A stretch of DNA of 64,000 nt from Nitrospira sp. KM1. GTDB lineage: Bacteria > Nitrospirota > Nitrospiria > Nitrospirales > Nitrospiraceae. This document shows positions 29,486 to 38,217 of this stretch, piece after piece. The DNA lies in the NCBI RefSeq assembly GCF_011405515.1, contig NZ_AP022671.1:3906001-3970000 (forward strand), read 5' to 3'. How positions within the stretch are numbered: the first letter of the stretch is position 1; every line of letters begins with the position of its first letter. The position numbers and the translations under genes were made by a program. The notes beneath the pieces are model-generated. The model had not been told where the DNA came from and did no database searches. It saw only the letters and a program-made list of their open reading frames with translations.

Positions 29486-30523
29486 ATGATACGGGAGCAC
29501 ATCTTCTCTCATCCGGTTGCAATTATGGGGCGTACGCCCGATTCTGATCGGTACGAAAAACTTGTCGGAGAAGCATCCGATTGGTTCGCCCGTCTCCGTG
29601 CAGAAGACGCCACGGAGGATGACCGCTGCGCATTTATCCGCTGGAAGTCGCAAAGTCCTGCCCATCATGATGCCTATGAGTCTGTCCGGCTGCTGTGGGA
29701 TAGCATGGCTCAGCCGGCCGGTGCGTGGCCTGAGATCGATTTGCAGAGTCTCGAACGCGATCGTGTCAACGATCTCTCTCCACGCCGATCACGTTCTGCC
29801 ATGGCCGGAGTCTTCCGAACGGTCGGGATGGCCACCATGGTGGCAGCGGTGGCAGTCGCCGCCGCTCTGTGGGGTCCCGACGTCCTGCAACGTTGGCAGA
29901 GTGATTATTCGACTTCTGCCGGTGAGCATCGAGAGGTGCAGCTATCGGACGGTTCAACGGTCCTCTTGAATACGGCCAGCGCACTCGCGCTCGGCACGTG
30001 GGATCACGAGCGGGTCGTCAAGATTCTCAAGGGCGAGGCGGCGTTTTCTGTTGCAGCCGATTCAACAAAGCCGTTCATCGTGAAAGCGGGGGCCGGTGAA
30101 GTCCGCGTTGTCGGCACAAAATTCTCGATCCGGACATGGCCCGGTCGTACCACCGTCACGGTCACGGAAGGAGTCGTGACGGTTGGAACGGATGCGGAGT
30201 CCGACACTGTCCAGGTCAGAGCCGGGGAAGAGGTCTCGTACGGCGGGCAGGGGATGGGGGCGATCGTCAAGGCCGATCCCATGAGAAGCCTGGCCTGGCA
30301 GCGCGGACAACTGGTTTTCACGATGGAGCCTCTGAGCGCAGTCATCGAAGAACTGAACCGCTATCATTCCGGCGCGATCATGGTGGTCAATCCCTCTCTG
30401 AAAACACGCATGGTCAGCGGGGTGTTTGCAACCGATGATCCTGTACGAGTCATCAGTGCCGTCACCCGGACTCTGCACGTGCGTTCGTTTTCTTTGACCG
30501 ATCGGTTCGTCTTTCTCTACTGA
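29486..30523 (+). CDS. FecR-type sigma factor regulator
   Basis: 345 residues from ATG 29486; ATG 29525 (MGRTPDSDRYEKLV) is an alternative start and neither has a strong ribosome site. FecR_N: VGEASDWFARLRAEDATEDD ... FIRWKSQSPAHHDAY. Membrane helix: TVGMATMVAAVAVAAALWGP. FecR domain: YSTSAGEHREVQLSDGSTVL and ILKGEAAFSVAADSTKPFIV. STN-like end: VFTMEPLSAVIEELNRYHSG. It links receptor 30797 with sigma 28926. Confidence 0.91.
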   Translation: MIREHIFSHPVAIMGRTPDSDRYEKLVGEASDWFARLRAEDATEDDRCAFIRWKSQSPAHHDAYESVRLLWDSMAQPAGAWPEIDLQSLERDRVNDLSPRRSRSAMAGVFRTVGMATMVAAVAVAAALWGPDVLQRWQSDYSTSAGEHREVQLSDGSTVLLNTASALALGTWDHERVVKILKGEAAFSVAADSTKPFIVKAGAGEVRVVGTKFSIRTWPGRTTVTVTEGVVTVGTDAESDTVQVRAGEEVSYGGQGMGAIVKADPMRSLAWQRGQLVFTMEPLSAVIEELNRYHSGAIMVVNPSLKTRMVSGVFATDDPVRVISAVTRTLHVRSFSLTDRFVFLY

Positions 30524-30796
30524 AGGCCAGCCTGTACCCACTTCATTAGCTTCAGATCTCAATTCCACGTCTCTCGCCCCGACTGATACTTGAAACAGGA
30601 GTCTGCCGATCCATCTCTCCATACGCCTCTAATTGGCTCGGGATGCCAGTTCCGGCCCGCTCGGTTCTTGGGCCGCACACGCCATGAAATTTTTCTATGG
30701 GGGTCATGCCCGGTTGGTTCGTCTAGAGAGAACATTGCCGCAGAGCGGCTCAACGAATCACGGCCACGATCACATCACTTCATAGGAGTCGAGCGC

Positions 30797-33265
30797 ATGA
30801 GACGGTTCGGAGTTCTCGTTTGGTCATTCATCGCAGTCATCGCCATACTGGGCGCGCTTGGTCCCGCATCAGGATACGGAGCAGACGGGTCGCACACCGG
30901 GAGCCCGGTCGCGTTTGATATTGCGCCGCAGCCACTGACCGATGCCTTGATCGCTTTCTCGGCTCACACCCATCTTCAAGTATTGTATGAAGGGCCAATC
31001 ACAGAGGGCATACAAAGTTCCGGCGTGTCGGGAGAAATGATGCCGATGGTTGCTCTCGACCGGCTGCTGGCCGGGACCGGCCTGTCTTACCGGTTGGCGG
31101 AGGGCGATACCATTACCCTGGTGCGCGATTCGTCGTCCGGCATCGTCCCAGGGATGGTTGGGGCGGGCGTTGCTGCCGGTGCCATGGCTGTGTCAGATGG
31201 GTCCGACGAGGCAGTGCAACCAACCCAGAAGCCGGTGAAGGTACCGGAGATTCTGGTGAAAGACGTGCGGCAACGCGGGGCGGACACCTCCTACGTGGCG
31301 GAAGAAACGAACACGGCGACGAAAAGCGATGTCCCGTTGTTGGAAACGCCGCAATCGATCACGGTGATTACCCGCGCCCGCATGCAGTCGCAGGAGGTCA
31401 ACACGCTGGCCGAAGCGTTACGGTATGCGGCGGGTGTGCAAGGTGAGCCGGCCGGATTTGAACCTCGTTTGACATGGCTTCGCTTGCGCGGATTCGAGAG
31501 CTCGACGGACGGAATTTTCAAAGACGGGTTACAGCTCCGCAATCCCGCCTTCGGCACCACCTACAACTTGGAACCCTACGGTGCGGAGCAGTTGGACGTC
31601 TTGCGCGGTCCCGCGTCGTTTCTCTACGGACAAGGAAGCCCGGGCGGGCTCTTGAACTTCATTACGAAGCGGCCGACCAAGGAATCGTTGCACGAAGCGC
31701 AGTTTCTCGTCGGCAACTACGGTCGCTACGAAGGCCGGTTCGATTTGGGTGGGAAGATCAATGACAACGACAAACTCTTGTTTCGTGTGACCGGGCTTTT
31801 CCGCGAGAGCGGCACGCAGATCGACAATGTGCCCTACGATCGGATCTTCATCGCCCCGGCCTTGACGTGGCAGATGGCGTCGAGAACCAGCCTCACGCTG
31901 TTAGCCACCTATCAAAAGGACAATGTCAATGCGTTGCAATGGTTGCCGTCGGACGGGACCTTGCTGCCGAATCCCAACGGTGTCGTCACGCCGCGGCGAT
32001 TTGCGGGGCAGCCCGGCGTCGATCATTACCGGCGGACCGAGTTCCATATCGGCTATGAGTTCCGCCATGAATTCTCCGACAGCTGGAACTTTCTTCAGAA
32101 GGTTCGCTACAACGAGAACAATCTCGACCAGACCACGACGTACATCTACGCCATGGATCCGGACCGGCGGACAGGTCTTCGTGACGAGTGGGCCGACGTC
32201 GGCAAACTCGGCGGTCTGGCGATGGACAATCAGCTGCATGGTAGGTTTTCAACCGGTTCGCTGCACCACGCCTTCCTCGGCGGTCTCGACTTTCAACGGG
32301 TGACCTTTGCACTGAAGCGGCAGTTCGCGGAGGCGTCTTCGATTGACGTGTTCAACCGGTACGACTACGGTCTTCCGGGTGTCGTTCCCTATTTCAACAG
32401 CAATCAGGAGATCACGCAGTACCAGACCGGCCTCTACGTGCAGGATCAGGTCAAGTACGATCAATGGCTGCTGACGATCGGCGGGCGCCACGATTGGGCG
32501 AAAAACGAAACGACCGACCTCCTTGCCAATACGAGCCAGAGCCAGACCGACAATAAGTTTACCGGCCGTGCCGCCCTGACCTATGTTTTTAAGTCGGGCA
32601 TCGCGCCGTATGTCAGTTATTCGACGTTCTTTCTGCCGTCGATTGGAACCGATCCCGAAGGACAGCCGTTCAAACCAGAAACCGGACGCCAGTATGAGGC
32701 GGGCATCAAATATCAGATTCCCAACACACGCGCATTCCTGACGGCGGCCGTGTTCGACCTGACACGGGAGAACTATGTGCAGACCGATCCCGGAACGTTC
32801 TTGCCGGTCCAGCGAGGGAAGGCTCGTTCACGGGGCGTCGAACTGGAAGGTGCGGCGAGCTTCGATTCCGGCATCGATGTCATTGCAGCCTATACCATTC
32901 TCAATACGCGGATTATCCAGACGACAGAGCCGACAGAGCAGGATAAAATGTTCATCCAGACGCCGGCACAATTCGGATCACTCTGGGTGAAATACACGGT
33001 TCCGGAAGGTACGATGAAGGGGCTCGGAATCGGCGGCGGCGCGCGATACACCGGCTATACGTATGGCGACGCTGCGAACAACTTCAAGGTGCCCAGCTAC
33101 GTGCTTGGCGATGCGGTCGCAGATTACCTTTGGGGCCATTGGCGGTTTGCCTTGAACATCAGCAATATCTTCAACCGCCATACGTTCGCCTGCTTCAACG
33201 AGGGACAGACCTGTACGTACAACGAACTTCGCCAGGTGGTCGGTACGGTTGCGTATCGGTGGTAG
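30797..33265 (+). CDS. TonB-dependent siderophore receptor (FhuA-like) with STN domain
   Basis: 822 residues from ATG 30797, with TAGGAG eight bases upstream; about 70 upstream in-frame codons are not signal-like. Signal peptide MRRFGVLVWSFIAVIAILGA...GYGA. STN: FDIAPQPLTDALIAFSAHTH. Linker with PGMVGAGVAAGAMAVSDG, then KPVKVPEILVKDVRQRG near residue 145. Plug: PQSITVITRARMQSQEVNTL and LDVLRGPASFLYGQGSPGGL. The barrel ends QVVGTVAYRW, with CFNEGQTCTYNE near the end, a cysteine pair typical of ferrichrome/ferrioxamine-type receptors. A hydroxamate ligand is therefore plausible. Confidence 0.92.
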   Translation: MRRFGVLVWSFIAVIAILGALGPASGYGADGSHTGSPVAFDIAPQPLTDALIAFSAHTHLQVLYEGPITEGIQSSGVSGEMMPMVALDRLLAGTGLSYRLAEGDTITLVRDSSSGIVPGMVGAGVAAGAMAVSDGSDEAVQPTQKPVKVPEILVKDVRQRGADTSYVAEETNTATKSDVPLLETPQSITVITRARMQSQEVNTLAEALRYAAGVQGEPAGFEPRLTWLRLRGFESSTDGIFKDGLQLRNPAFGTTYNLEPYGAEQLDVLRGPASFLYGQGSPGGLLNFITKRPTKESLHEAQFLVGNYGRYEGRFDLGGKINDNDKLLFRVTGLFRESGTQIDNVPYDRIFIAPALTWQMASRTSLTLLATYQKDNVNALQWLPSDGTLLPNPNGVVTPRRFAGQPGVDHYRRTEFHIGYEFRHEFSDSWNFLQKVRYNENNLDQTTTYIYAMDPDRRTGLRDEWADVGKLGGLAMDNQLHGRFSTGSLHHAFLGGLDFQRVTFALKRQFAEASSIDVFNRYDYGLPGVVPYFNSNQEITQYQTGLYVQDQVKYDQWLLTIGGRHDWAKNETTDLLANTSQSQTDNKFTGRAALTYVFKSGIAPYVSYSTFFLPSIGTDPEGQPFKPETGRQYEAGIKYQIPNTRAFLTAAVFDLTRENYVQTDPGTFLPVQRGKARSRGVELEGAASFDSGIDVIAAYTILNTRIIQTTEPTEQDKMFIQTPAQFGSLWVKYTVPEGTMKGLGIGGGARYTGYTYGDAANNFKVPSYVLGDAVADYLWGHWRFALNISNIFNRHTFACFNEGQTCTYNELRQVVGTVAYRW

Positions 33266-33574
33266 TGGCGGTGAGGGCAACGGATTCCGAGTACATGGAG
33301 GAGCAGAATCTCGTGCCGTTGACAGCCACGATCGGACGGTATTAATTGGTTGGATCGTTTAGGCTGTTCGACTCCGGTTTTCATGACACTGTAATCGGAG
33401 GATTTGAAAAGGGTTTCTCTTACCGTAAGTATCCGAATTCGTCCAAGTCAGCTGACCCACGCACCAGGATGTTCTCGGGCCGTACGTGGACCGACCACGC
33501 CAGACTGAACCTCTGAGCCCTATTTCTCAGCCTCGCGAGTGTAGTAAGGTACACCTCCCTGTCGCTGGTGCGTA
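33266..33574. other. Gap without recognisable gene
   Basis: Between the receptor and the small lipoprotein. Short open frames on both strands have no ribosome sites or known domains. No terminator-like hairpin or copy of the window's regulatory motifs is visible. Confidence 0.5.
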
Positions 33575-33907
33575 ATGAAGGTGAGGTTTTCCCAGCTTCA
33601 TGCGTCAATGTTAGAGAGACGGAGTATTTCCAGCCGTGATTGGGGGATTATGCTGATCCTACTGCTCATACCTCTATTCCTGGTCTCGTGCGCTGAAGGC
33701 CGCTGGGCACATCCGACAAAGACGGAAGCTCAGGCTCAACAGGATTGGGAAGTATGCAAATCTGAAGTGTTATCCGGGGCCGAACATCAAAAGGACACGA
33801 TGGCGGGCAGCATCAATCTGAGCGGCTGCATGCAGTCAAAGGGATATCGATACGTAGAGGATGAGCACCCCAAATATCCCAGCGCAGACAGTCCCGTTCC
33901 TCATTAA
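33575..33907 (+). CDS. Small putative lipoprotein
   Basis: 110 residues from ATG 33575; internal ATGs at 33608 and 33650 are also possible starts. A signal sequence ends in the lipobox LFLVSC (residues 34-39), so the mature product would be about 70 residues with two further cysteines (WEVCKSE, LSGCMQSKGY). The motif CMQSKGYRYVE is seen at the end of many small outer-membrane-associated lipoproteins. It lies just before the second DUF3649/PepSY/DUF3325 trio. Function unknown. Confidence 0.65.
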   Translation: MKVRFSQLHASMLERRSISSRDWGIMLILLLIPLFLVSCAEGRWAHPTKTEAQAQQDWEVCKSEVLSGAEHQKDTMAGSINLSGCMQSKGYRYVEDEHPKYPSADSPVPH

Positions 33908-33952
33908 GCCATCAATCCAGCCTGGCCAAGGCGATGCGCTTGGGAGATTTGC

Positions 33953-34255
33953 ATGGGGAATGTCAAAGGGATCAAGAGAGTTTCGTGGCAGCATGTCGCT
34001 TCACGGACCGCCGCAGCGGTGCTTGGCGGCTATGCGCTGGCGTACGCGGCAACGGCCTGCCTGACGCTCATCCTGCCCTTGGCGAAATCTGAAGCGGTGT
34101 TGACCGCGGCCATGCTCTCTTTTGTCTGGTATACCGGCGCCATTCTCTGGGCTTTTGCCGCAGCCACGCCACGACGCGCCTGGATTGGAGTCGTGGTTCC
34201 AACCATCTGCTTCGCGGCGGTCGCCTTTCAGCTTACATCGGTTCTTGGTCCGTAA
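33953..34255 (+). CDS. DUF3649-type inner-membrane protein (second copy)
   Basis: 100 residues from ATG 33953. It shares with 3013-3345 the start of the domain (ASRTAAAVLGGYALAYAATA), a middle helix (SEAVLTAAMLSFVWYTGAIL) and the last helix (IGVVVPTICFAAVAF). First gene of the second iron-handling trio, 38 bases before the PepSY gene. The two copies are well diverged, so the duplication is old or the second trio was acquired independently. Confidence 0.75.
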   Translation: MGNVKGIKRVSWQHVASRTAAAVLGGYALAYAATACLTLILPLAKSEAVLTAAMLSFVWYTGAILWAFAAATPRRAWIGVVVPTICFAAVAFQLTSVLGP

Positions 34256-34293
34256 ACGACGCCATACCCTGACATGCAGGACCGGCTTCAGCG

Positions 34294-35835
34294 ATGAAGG
34301 ACAGTTTCTCACAGTCCATGGACTGGTTGCATACGTGGGGCGGCCTATTGTTTGGCTGGCTCTTGTTTGCCATCTTTCTCACCGGTACCCTGACCGTTTT
34401 CGATAAAGACATTACCTACTGGATGCGGCCAGAACTGCATGCTCTTACGCCTTCGACGCCGAACGTGGAAGCCGCAGCGAACCAGCTTTCAAAGCTTGGA
34501 GTTCATGCGGATGAATGGTGGATCGAATTCCCGCATGTGCGAGATCCCGCGTTCACGATTTATTGGGAAGACAAGGGTGCGGGAACCATGGAAGAACGCC
34601 ATCTCGATCCCGCCACTGGCGATGTCCTTCGCGTGCGAGGAACGAGAGGGGGGGATTTTTTCTATCGATTTCACTATCAGCTTCACTTGGATCGGCCCGG
34701 TATTTGGATCGTCGGGGCTTCGGCCATGGCGATGTTGACAGCACTGGTCACTGGGCTCGTCATTCATCGGCGGATCTTCAAGGACTTTTTTACATTCAGG
34801 CCCCGAGCCACGCCGCATCGGGCTTGGTTGGACGCCCATAACGTCACCAGTATTCTGGTGCTGCCGTTCCATCTCATCATCACGTTCACAGGGTTGGTCA
34901 TTTTCTGGAACACGTATATGCCCGCCGGTGTAGACCTCTTGTACGAAGGCAAGCCGGAGCTGGCGTACAAGGATGTAGAACGTCGCATGGAGCGCGAGCC
35001 GGCCAACGTTCAGGCCTCACTGGGGTCCTTAGTCGACGCGGACCGTAGGGCTCGGACATATTGGCGCGGAGGCAACACCGAGTGGCTCGGTGTGAAGCAT
35101 CCTGGTGATCGCCACGCCCTCGTCGAGGTCACGCGCCGTGCCGATGACCGACTCGCTTTGATTTCGGATCGTGTCACGTTCGACGGAGTCACCGGCGAGG
35201 TTTTGCAAGTCTGGACAGACAACCGGCCGGCATTTTTGACATATTCCGTCTTGATCGGGCTTCATTACCTCTGGTTCGATCATATGGCGATTCGCTGGTT
35301 GTATTTCTTCATGGGGCTCTCTGCCACTGTCATGATCGGGACGGGTCTGATGTTGTGGATCGTCAAGAGACGCGATTGTCACACAGGCTATCGACGCGGA
35401 TTTCAGATAGTTGAAGGGCTCAACATTGCCGTCCTGGCTGGTTTACCGGTAGCCATCGCGGTGTTCTTTTGGGGGAATCGCTTGCTGCCGGTTGATGTAG
35501 CGGATCGGGCCTTGTGGGAAATGCGGCTGTTCTTTCTAGCCTGGAGCCTCTGCGCCGTCTACAGCTTTACGCAGCAGGATGCGCTCGGGCTTTGGAAGCG
35601 GCTGCTCCACATATCGGGATTGCTGTTTGTTTTGCTGCCGGTTCTGAATATGGTTACGACCGAAAGCCATGTTGTTCAATCGTTGGCTGACCACAATTGG
35701 AGACTGGCCGGGGTGGATCTCGTGAGCCTGGGTGTGGGCAGCATATTGTGCTGGACCGCCTGGCGTATTAGCCGTCCGTCACGAGAAGCGGTCGCGCACT
35801 CAACCGATTCCTTGGTGAACGCCGGGCAGGTTTGA
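34294..35835 (+). CDS. PepSY-associated transmembrane protein (second copy)
   Basis: 513 residues from ATG 34294. N-terminal MDWLHTWGGLLFGWLLFAIF matches the 3454 protein closely. Conserved histidines lie in HYQLHLDRPG, DAHNVTSILVLPFH and GLHYLWFDHMAIRWLYF. The periplasmic part includes HLDPATGDVLRVRGTRGGDF. Five or six membrane helices. As with the first copy, reduction or processing of a ferric chelate at the inner membrane is inferred from family and context, not proven. It is followed after three bases by the DUF3325 gene. Confidence 0.85.
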   Translation: MKDSFSQSMDWLHTWGGLLFGWLLFAIFLTGTLTVFDKDITYWMRPELHALTPSTPNVEAAANQLSKLGVHADEWWIEFPHVRDPAFTIYWEDKGAGTMEERHLDPATGDVLRVRGTRGGDFFYRFHYQLHLDRPGIWIVGASAMAMLTALVTGLVIHRRIFKDFFTFRPRATPHRAWLDAHNVTSILVLPFHLIITFTGLVIFWNTYMPAGVDLLYEGKPELAYKDVERRMEREPANVQASLGSLVDADRRARTYWRGGNTEWLGVKHPGDRHALVEVTRRADDRLALISDRVTFDGVTGEVLQVWTDNRPAFLTYSVLIGLHYLWFDHMAIRWLYFFMGLSATVMIGTGLMLWIVKRRDCHTGYRRGFQIVEGLNIAVLAGLPVAIAVFFWGNRLLPVDVADRALWEMRLFFLAWSLCAVYSFTQQDALGLWKRLLHISGLLFVLLPVLNMVTTESHVVQSLADHNWRLAGVDLVSLGVGSILCWTAWRISRPSREAVAHSTDSLVNAGQV

Positions 35836-35838
35836 ACA

Positions 35839-36171
35839 ATGCGTTGGGTGGCAATCGCACTTTGTTATGGAGGATTGCTGAGTTTGTGTCTGGCCATGCC
35901 AAAGCATTATAGGCAACTTTTGCATCGGAATTCTTCTTCGACTGTTCGAATCGCTTGGACCATAGCAGGGTGGGGAGGGTTAGCCGCCTCGTTGGCGGCT
36001 GCGATATCGGCCGATGGATGGGCATTCGGGACAGTTGCGTGGGTATCTCAATTGGCTGTCATCGGACTGTTGCTGGTGTTAATGCTTCCCCATATGCCTC
36101 GATTCGCGCTGGCCGTAGGGGTACTCAGTCTCGGGTCTGTATTGACGCTGTTGCTCTTGTCGCTCCGTTAG
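35839..36171 (+). CDS. DUF3325-type inner-membrane protein (second copy)
   Basis: 110 residues, ATG 35839 three bases after the PepSY stop. Helices: VAIALCYGGLLSLCLAMPKH, IAWTIAGWGGLAASLAAAIS and VAWVSQLAVIGLLLVLML. The early AMPKHYRQLL corresponds to ALSQKHHWRAL of the first copy. It closes the second trio; the sigma gene promoter motif follows 46 bases later. Confidence 0.75.
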   Translation: MRWVAIALCYGGLLSLCLAMPKHYRQLLHRNSSSTVRIAWTIAGWGGLAASLAAAISADGWAFGTVAWVSQLAVIGLLLVLMLPHMPRFALAVGVLSLGSVLTLLLLSLR

Positions 36172-36217
36172 GCGGGGGTTCCGCCGCGTCGTCATATAGT
36201 CGAAAATAAATATATTT

Positions 36218-36260
36218 CCGGAAACCGAACATGCCCTAACGCCATCCATTCTGGTAGGGT
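36218..36260 (+). promoter_or_regulatory. Promoter/operator motif of sigma gene at 36333
   Basis: CCGGAAACCGAACATGCC (36218-36235), 19-nt gap, extended -10 TGGTAGGGT (TAGGGT at 36255-36260). An A/T-rich stretch (AAAATAAATATATTT) directly upstream could act as an UP element. The leader is about 66 nt, longer than at the other sigma genes. Confidence 0.65.
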
Positions 36261-36332
36261 AGGCTCCGTCTGTGCTCCGGCCGGCAGAGTTTCCAAGCCG
36301 AGGTTTACCTGTTCGCCGACTGAGGATCCACG

Positions 36333-36932
36333 ATGACAGATTGGTCGAACAATCCAGGCATCCCGCCGTTTTCATTGTCCTGCTCCTCGGGGGAAACCTC
36401 CGATCATCCTGTTCCTACTCATCTGGATACACTTGTTGAATTCGTGAAGAAGGAACAGGCTGAGTTACTCAGGTTTCTGACCTGGAAGGTCCAATGTCCC
36501 TCTGCAGCGGCTGACCTCGTCCAGGAAGTCTATCTCCGAATCGTTACGCTGACCAGGCCGGAGGCCATTCGTGATCCTCGTGGTTTTCTGTATACGACGG
36601 CTAAACATCTCGCCATAGACTATTTGCGGAAGAAGGATCGCACGCTTCCCAGGTCCGAACCACTTGAGCAGGCTGTGTCCGTCCCCGCATCGACTCCGGA
36701 TGCCGAAACCACGCTCGACGCCAAAAAACGGTTGGCCGCAGTGCTGCAGGCAATTGAAGAGCTTCCTGCCAGGCAACGTGTGGTGTTCATCATGTTTAAG
36801 TTCGAACATCGAACGTACGGAGAGATTGCTCAGGCGTTGAACATCTCGACAAAGACGGTCGAACATCACCTCACCAGAGCTATGGCTCATTGTCGCGCCC
36901 GTTTCGAGGGATTAGATAGTCCGGTAGAATGA
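36333..36932 (+). CDS. ECF sigma factor, FecI type
   Basis: 199 residues from ATG 36333 with GAGGA upstream. An N-terminal extension of about 30 residues (MTDWSNNPGIPPFSLSCSSG) precedes the usual start of region 2 (LVEFVKKEQAELLRFLTWKV). Region 2: SAAADLVQEVYLRIVTLTRP and FLYTTAKHLAIDYLRKKDRT. Region 4: ELPARQRVVFIMFKFEHRTY then GEIAQALNISTKTVEHHLTR. It controls the cassette with the FecA-like receptor 38218. Confidence 0.91.
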   Translation: MTDWSNNPGIPPFSLSCSSGETSDHPVPTHLDTLVEFVKKEQAELLRFLTWKVQCPSAAADLVQEVYLRIVTLTRPEAIRDPRGFLYTTAKHLAIDYLRKKDRTLPRSEPLEQAVSVPASTPDAETTLDAKKRLAAVLQAIEELPARQRVVFIMFKFEHRTYGEIAQALNISTKTVEHHLTRAMAHCRARFEGLDSPVE

Positions 36933-37028
36933 TCCCGCATGGGCCATTGAGTCGCCATTGCCATCTCAATTATCATATGAGTCCGAGTTTGCAGGTCAGA
37001 ATATTCTGCACCCCATCCTGGTCGGTGT

Positions 37029-38045
37029 ATGTCTGAACAAGAACGTGTAACGATTGGTCGGCGGAATAATGTTTCCCCTGTATGGGAAGAGGCCAATGCA
37101 CGGCTTCTGCGCCTACATTCCGGCCTGATGTCCGAAGCAGAACATCAAGAATTGGCGAAGTGGCGTGAAGATTCAGCCCATGAACTTGAATTTCGTCAGG
37201 CTGAGCTGTTCTGGAATGCGCTGGACGGATTGGGAGGGCAGGTCTCTCGTCCGATTACAACCGTACTGACGGGACAGGTTCGGCCTGCGGCCAAGGCCGC
37301 ATCGTACGACCCGTCGAGAACCCGATTCGGATCATGGCGTCGATTCTCATTGGCCGCTGCAGCCATGGTGCTGACGGTTGTCCTGGTCTCGGTTCTGTGG
37401 TCTGCTGTTGACTTCTGGCTGAGCGACTATCGTACATACACCGGAGAGCAGACGTCCGTGGCCCTTGCCGATGGCTCGACTGTGTACCTGAACACGCAAT
37501 CCGCTTTGTCAGTGGATTTATCCGCCAGTCGTCGTGCACTTGTGCTCAAACGGGGAGAGGCCTTGTTCGAAGTCGCTCATGATCCCTCAAGACCCTTTGA
37601 CGTGAGTGTCAACGGCGTGGTTGTGCGGGCTGTCGGGACGACGTTCAACATCGATGCTCACGGCAAAATGACCGCTGTCAGCGTCATTGAAGGGGCTGTG
37701 AGATTAGTCGATCAAGGGGCGCAATATGACATACCTGCAGGGTATCGTCTCGCATATGAATCGGGATCTCGCCCCGGTGCTATTGAACCGATCAGCCCAC
37801 CGAAAGTGACCGCTTGGCGTCAACACGAGTTCCTATTTGACGACATGCCGCTGGACAAGATCGTCGCGCAGTTGAATCGCTATCGATCTGGGGCAATTGT
37901 TGTTATGGATTCGAAACTCAGATCTCAACGATTGACGGGGAGCATTGCCCTCGATAACCCTGAGCATTCTCTCAAAATGCTTCAGCAGGTACTGCCATTT
38001 CATGTCAGGCAAGTGACGCCCTACCTCACGCTCATTTCCTCCTGA
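37029..38045 (+). CDS. FecR-type sigma factor regulator
   Basis: 338 residues from ATG 37029. The N-terminal domain (WEEANARLLRLHSGLMSEAE ... LAKWREDSAHELEF) is more diverged than in the other six FecR proteins. Membrane helix: FSLAAAAMVLTVVLVSVLWS. FecR domain: YRTYTGEQTSVALADGSTVY and LKRGEALFEVAHDPSRPFDV. STN-like end: LFDDMPLDKIVAQLNRYRSG. Divergence together with a FecA-like receptor suggests that this whole cassette has a separate origin. Confidence 0.91.
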   Translation: MSEQERVTIGRRNNVSPVWEEANARLLRLHSGLMSEAEHQELAKWREDSAHELEFRQAELFWNALDGLGGQVSRPITTVLTGQVRPAAKAASYDPSRTRFGSWRRFSLAAAAMVLTVVLVSVLWSAVDFWLSDYRTYTGEQTSVALADGSTVYLNTQSALSVDLSASRRALVLKRGEALFEVAHDPSRPFDVSVNGVVVRAVGTTFNIDAHGKMTAVSVIEGAVRLVDQGAQYDIPAGYRLAYESGSRPGAIEPISPPKVTAWRQHEFLFDDMPLDKIVAQLNRYRSGAIVVMDSKLRSQRLTGSIALDNPEHSLKMLQQVLPFHVRQVTPYLTLISS

Positions 38046-38106
38046 CTCCCTGGACACCAGAGCATTCGTCCAATAGGTACGATCGGCATAAGCTATGACG
38101 AAATTT

Positions 38107-38165
38107 TGAGAATGATTGTAAAAAATATTCATATCGAGTAGGGAAACCCATATTCCCATGTCGTC
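38107..38165 (+). promoter_or_regulatory. Fur-like half site and candidate ECF promoter before receptor 38218
   Basis: TGAGAATGATTGTAAAAAAT (38107-38126) matches the left half of a Fur box (GAGAATGAT). Its A6 tract (38120-38125) lies 42 nt before CGTC (38162-38165), with GGAAAC at 38142. The same A-tract/CGTC spacing occurs at 12106, 13245 and 45373. Overlap of a Fur half site with an ECF promoter would give double iron control. Confidence 0.4.
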
Positions 38166-38217
38166 CTTTGTCCTGAGGTGTCCGACAAGCGCGGGTTCAT
38201 CAGGGAAAGGAGTCTGT

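Noticed and set aside
30569-30575. CGTCTCT before the receptor at 30797 as an ECF -10
   Set aside because: No GGAAA-like -35 at the required distance and too far (over 200 bases) from the chosen start.
36963-36980. CTCAATTATCATATGAG between sigma 36333 and fecR 37029, considered as a Fur box
   Set aside because: Only about 10 of 19 consensus positions match and no promoter can be placed around it.
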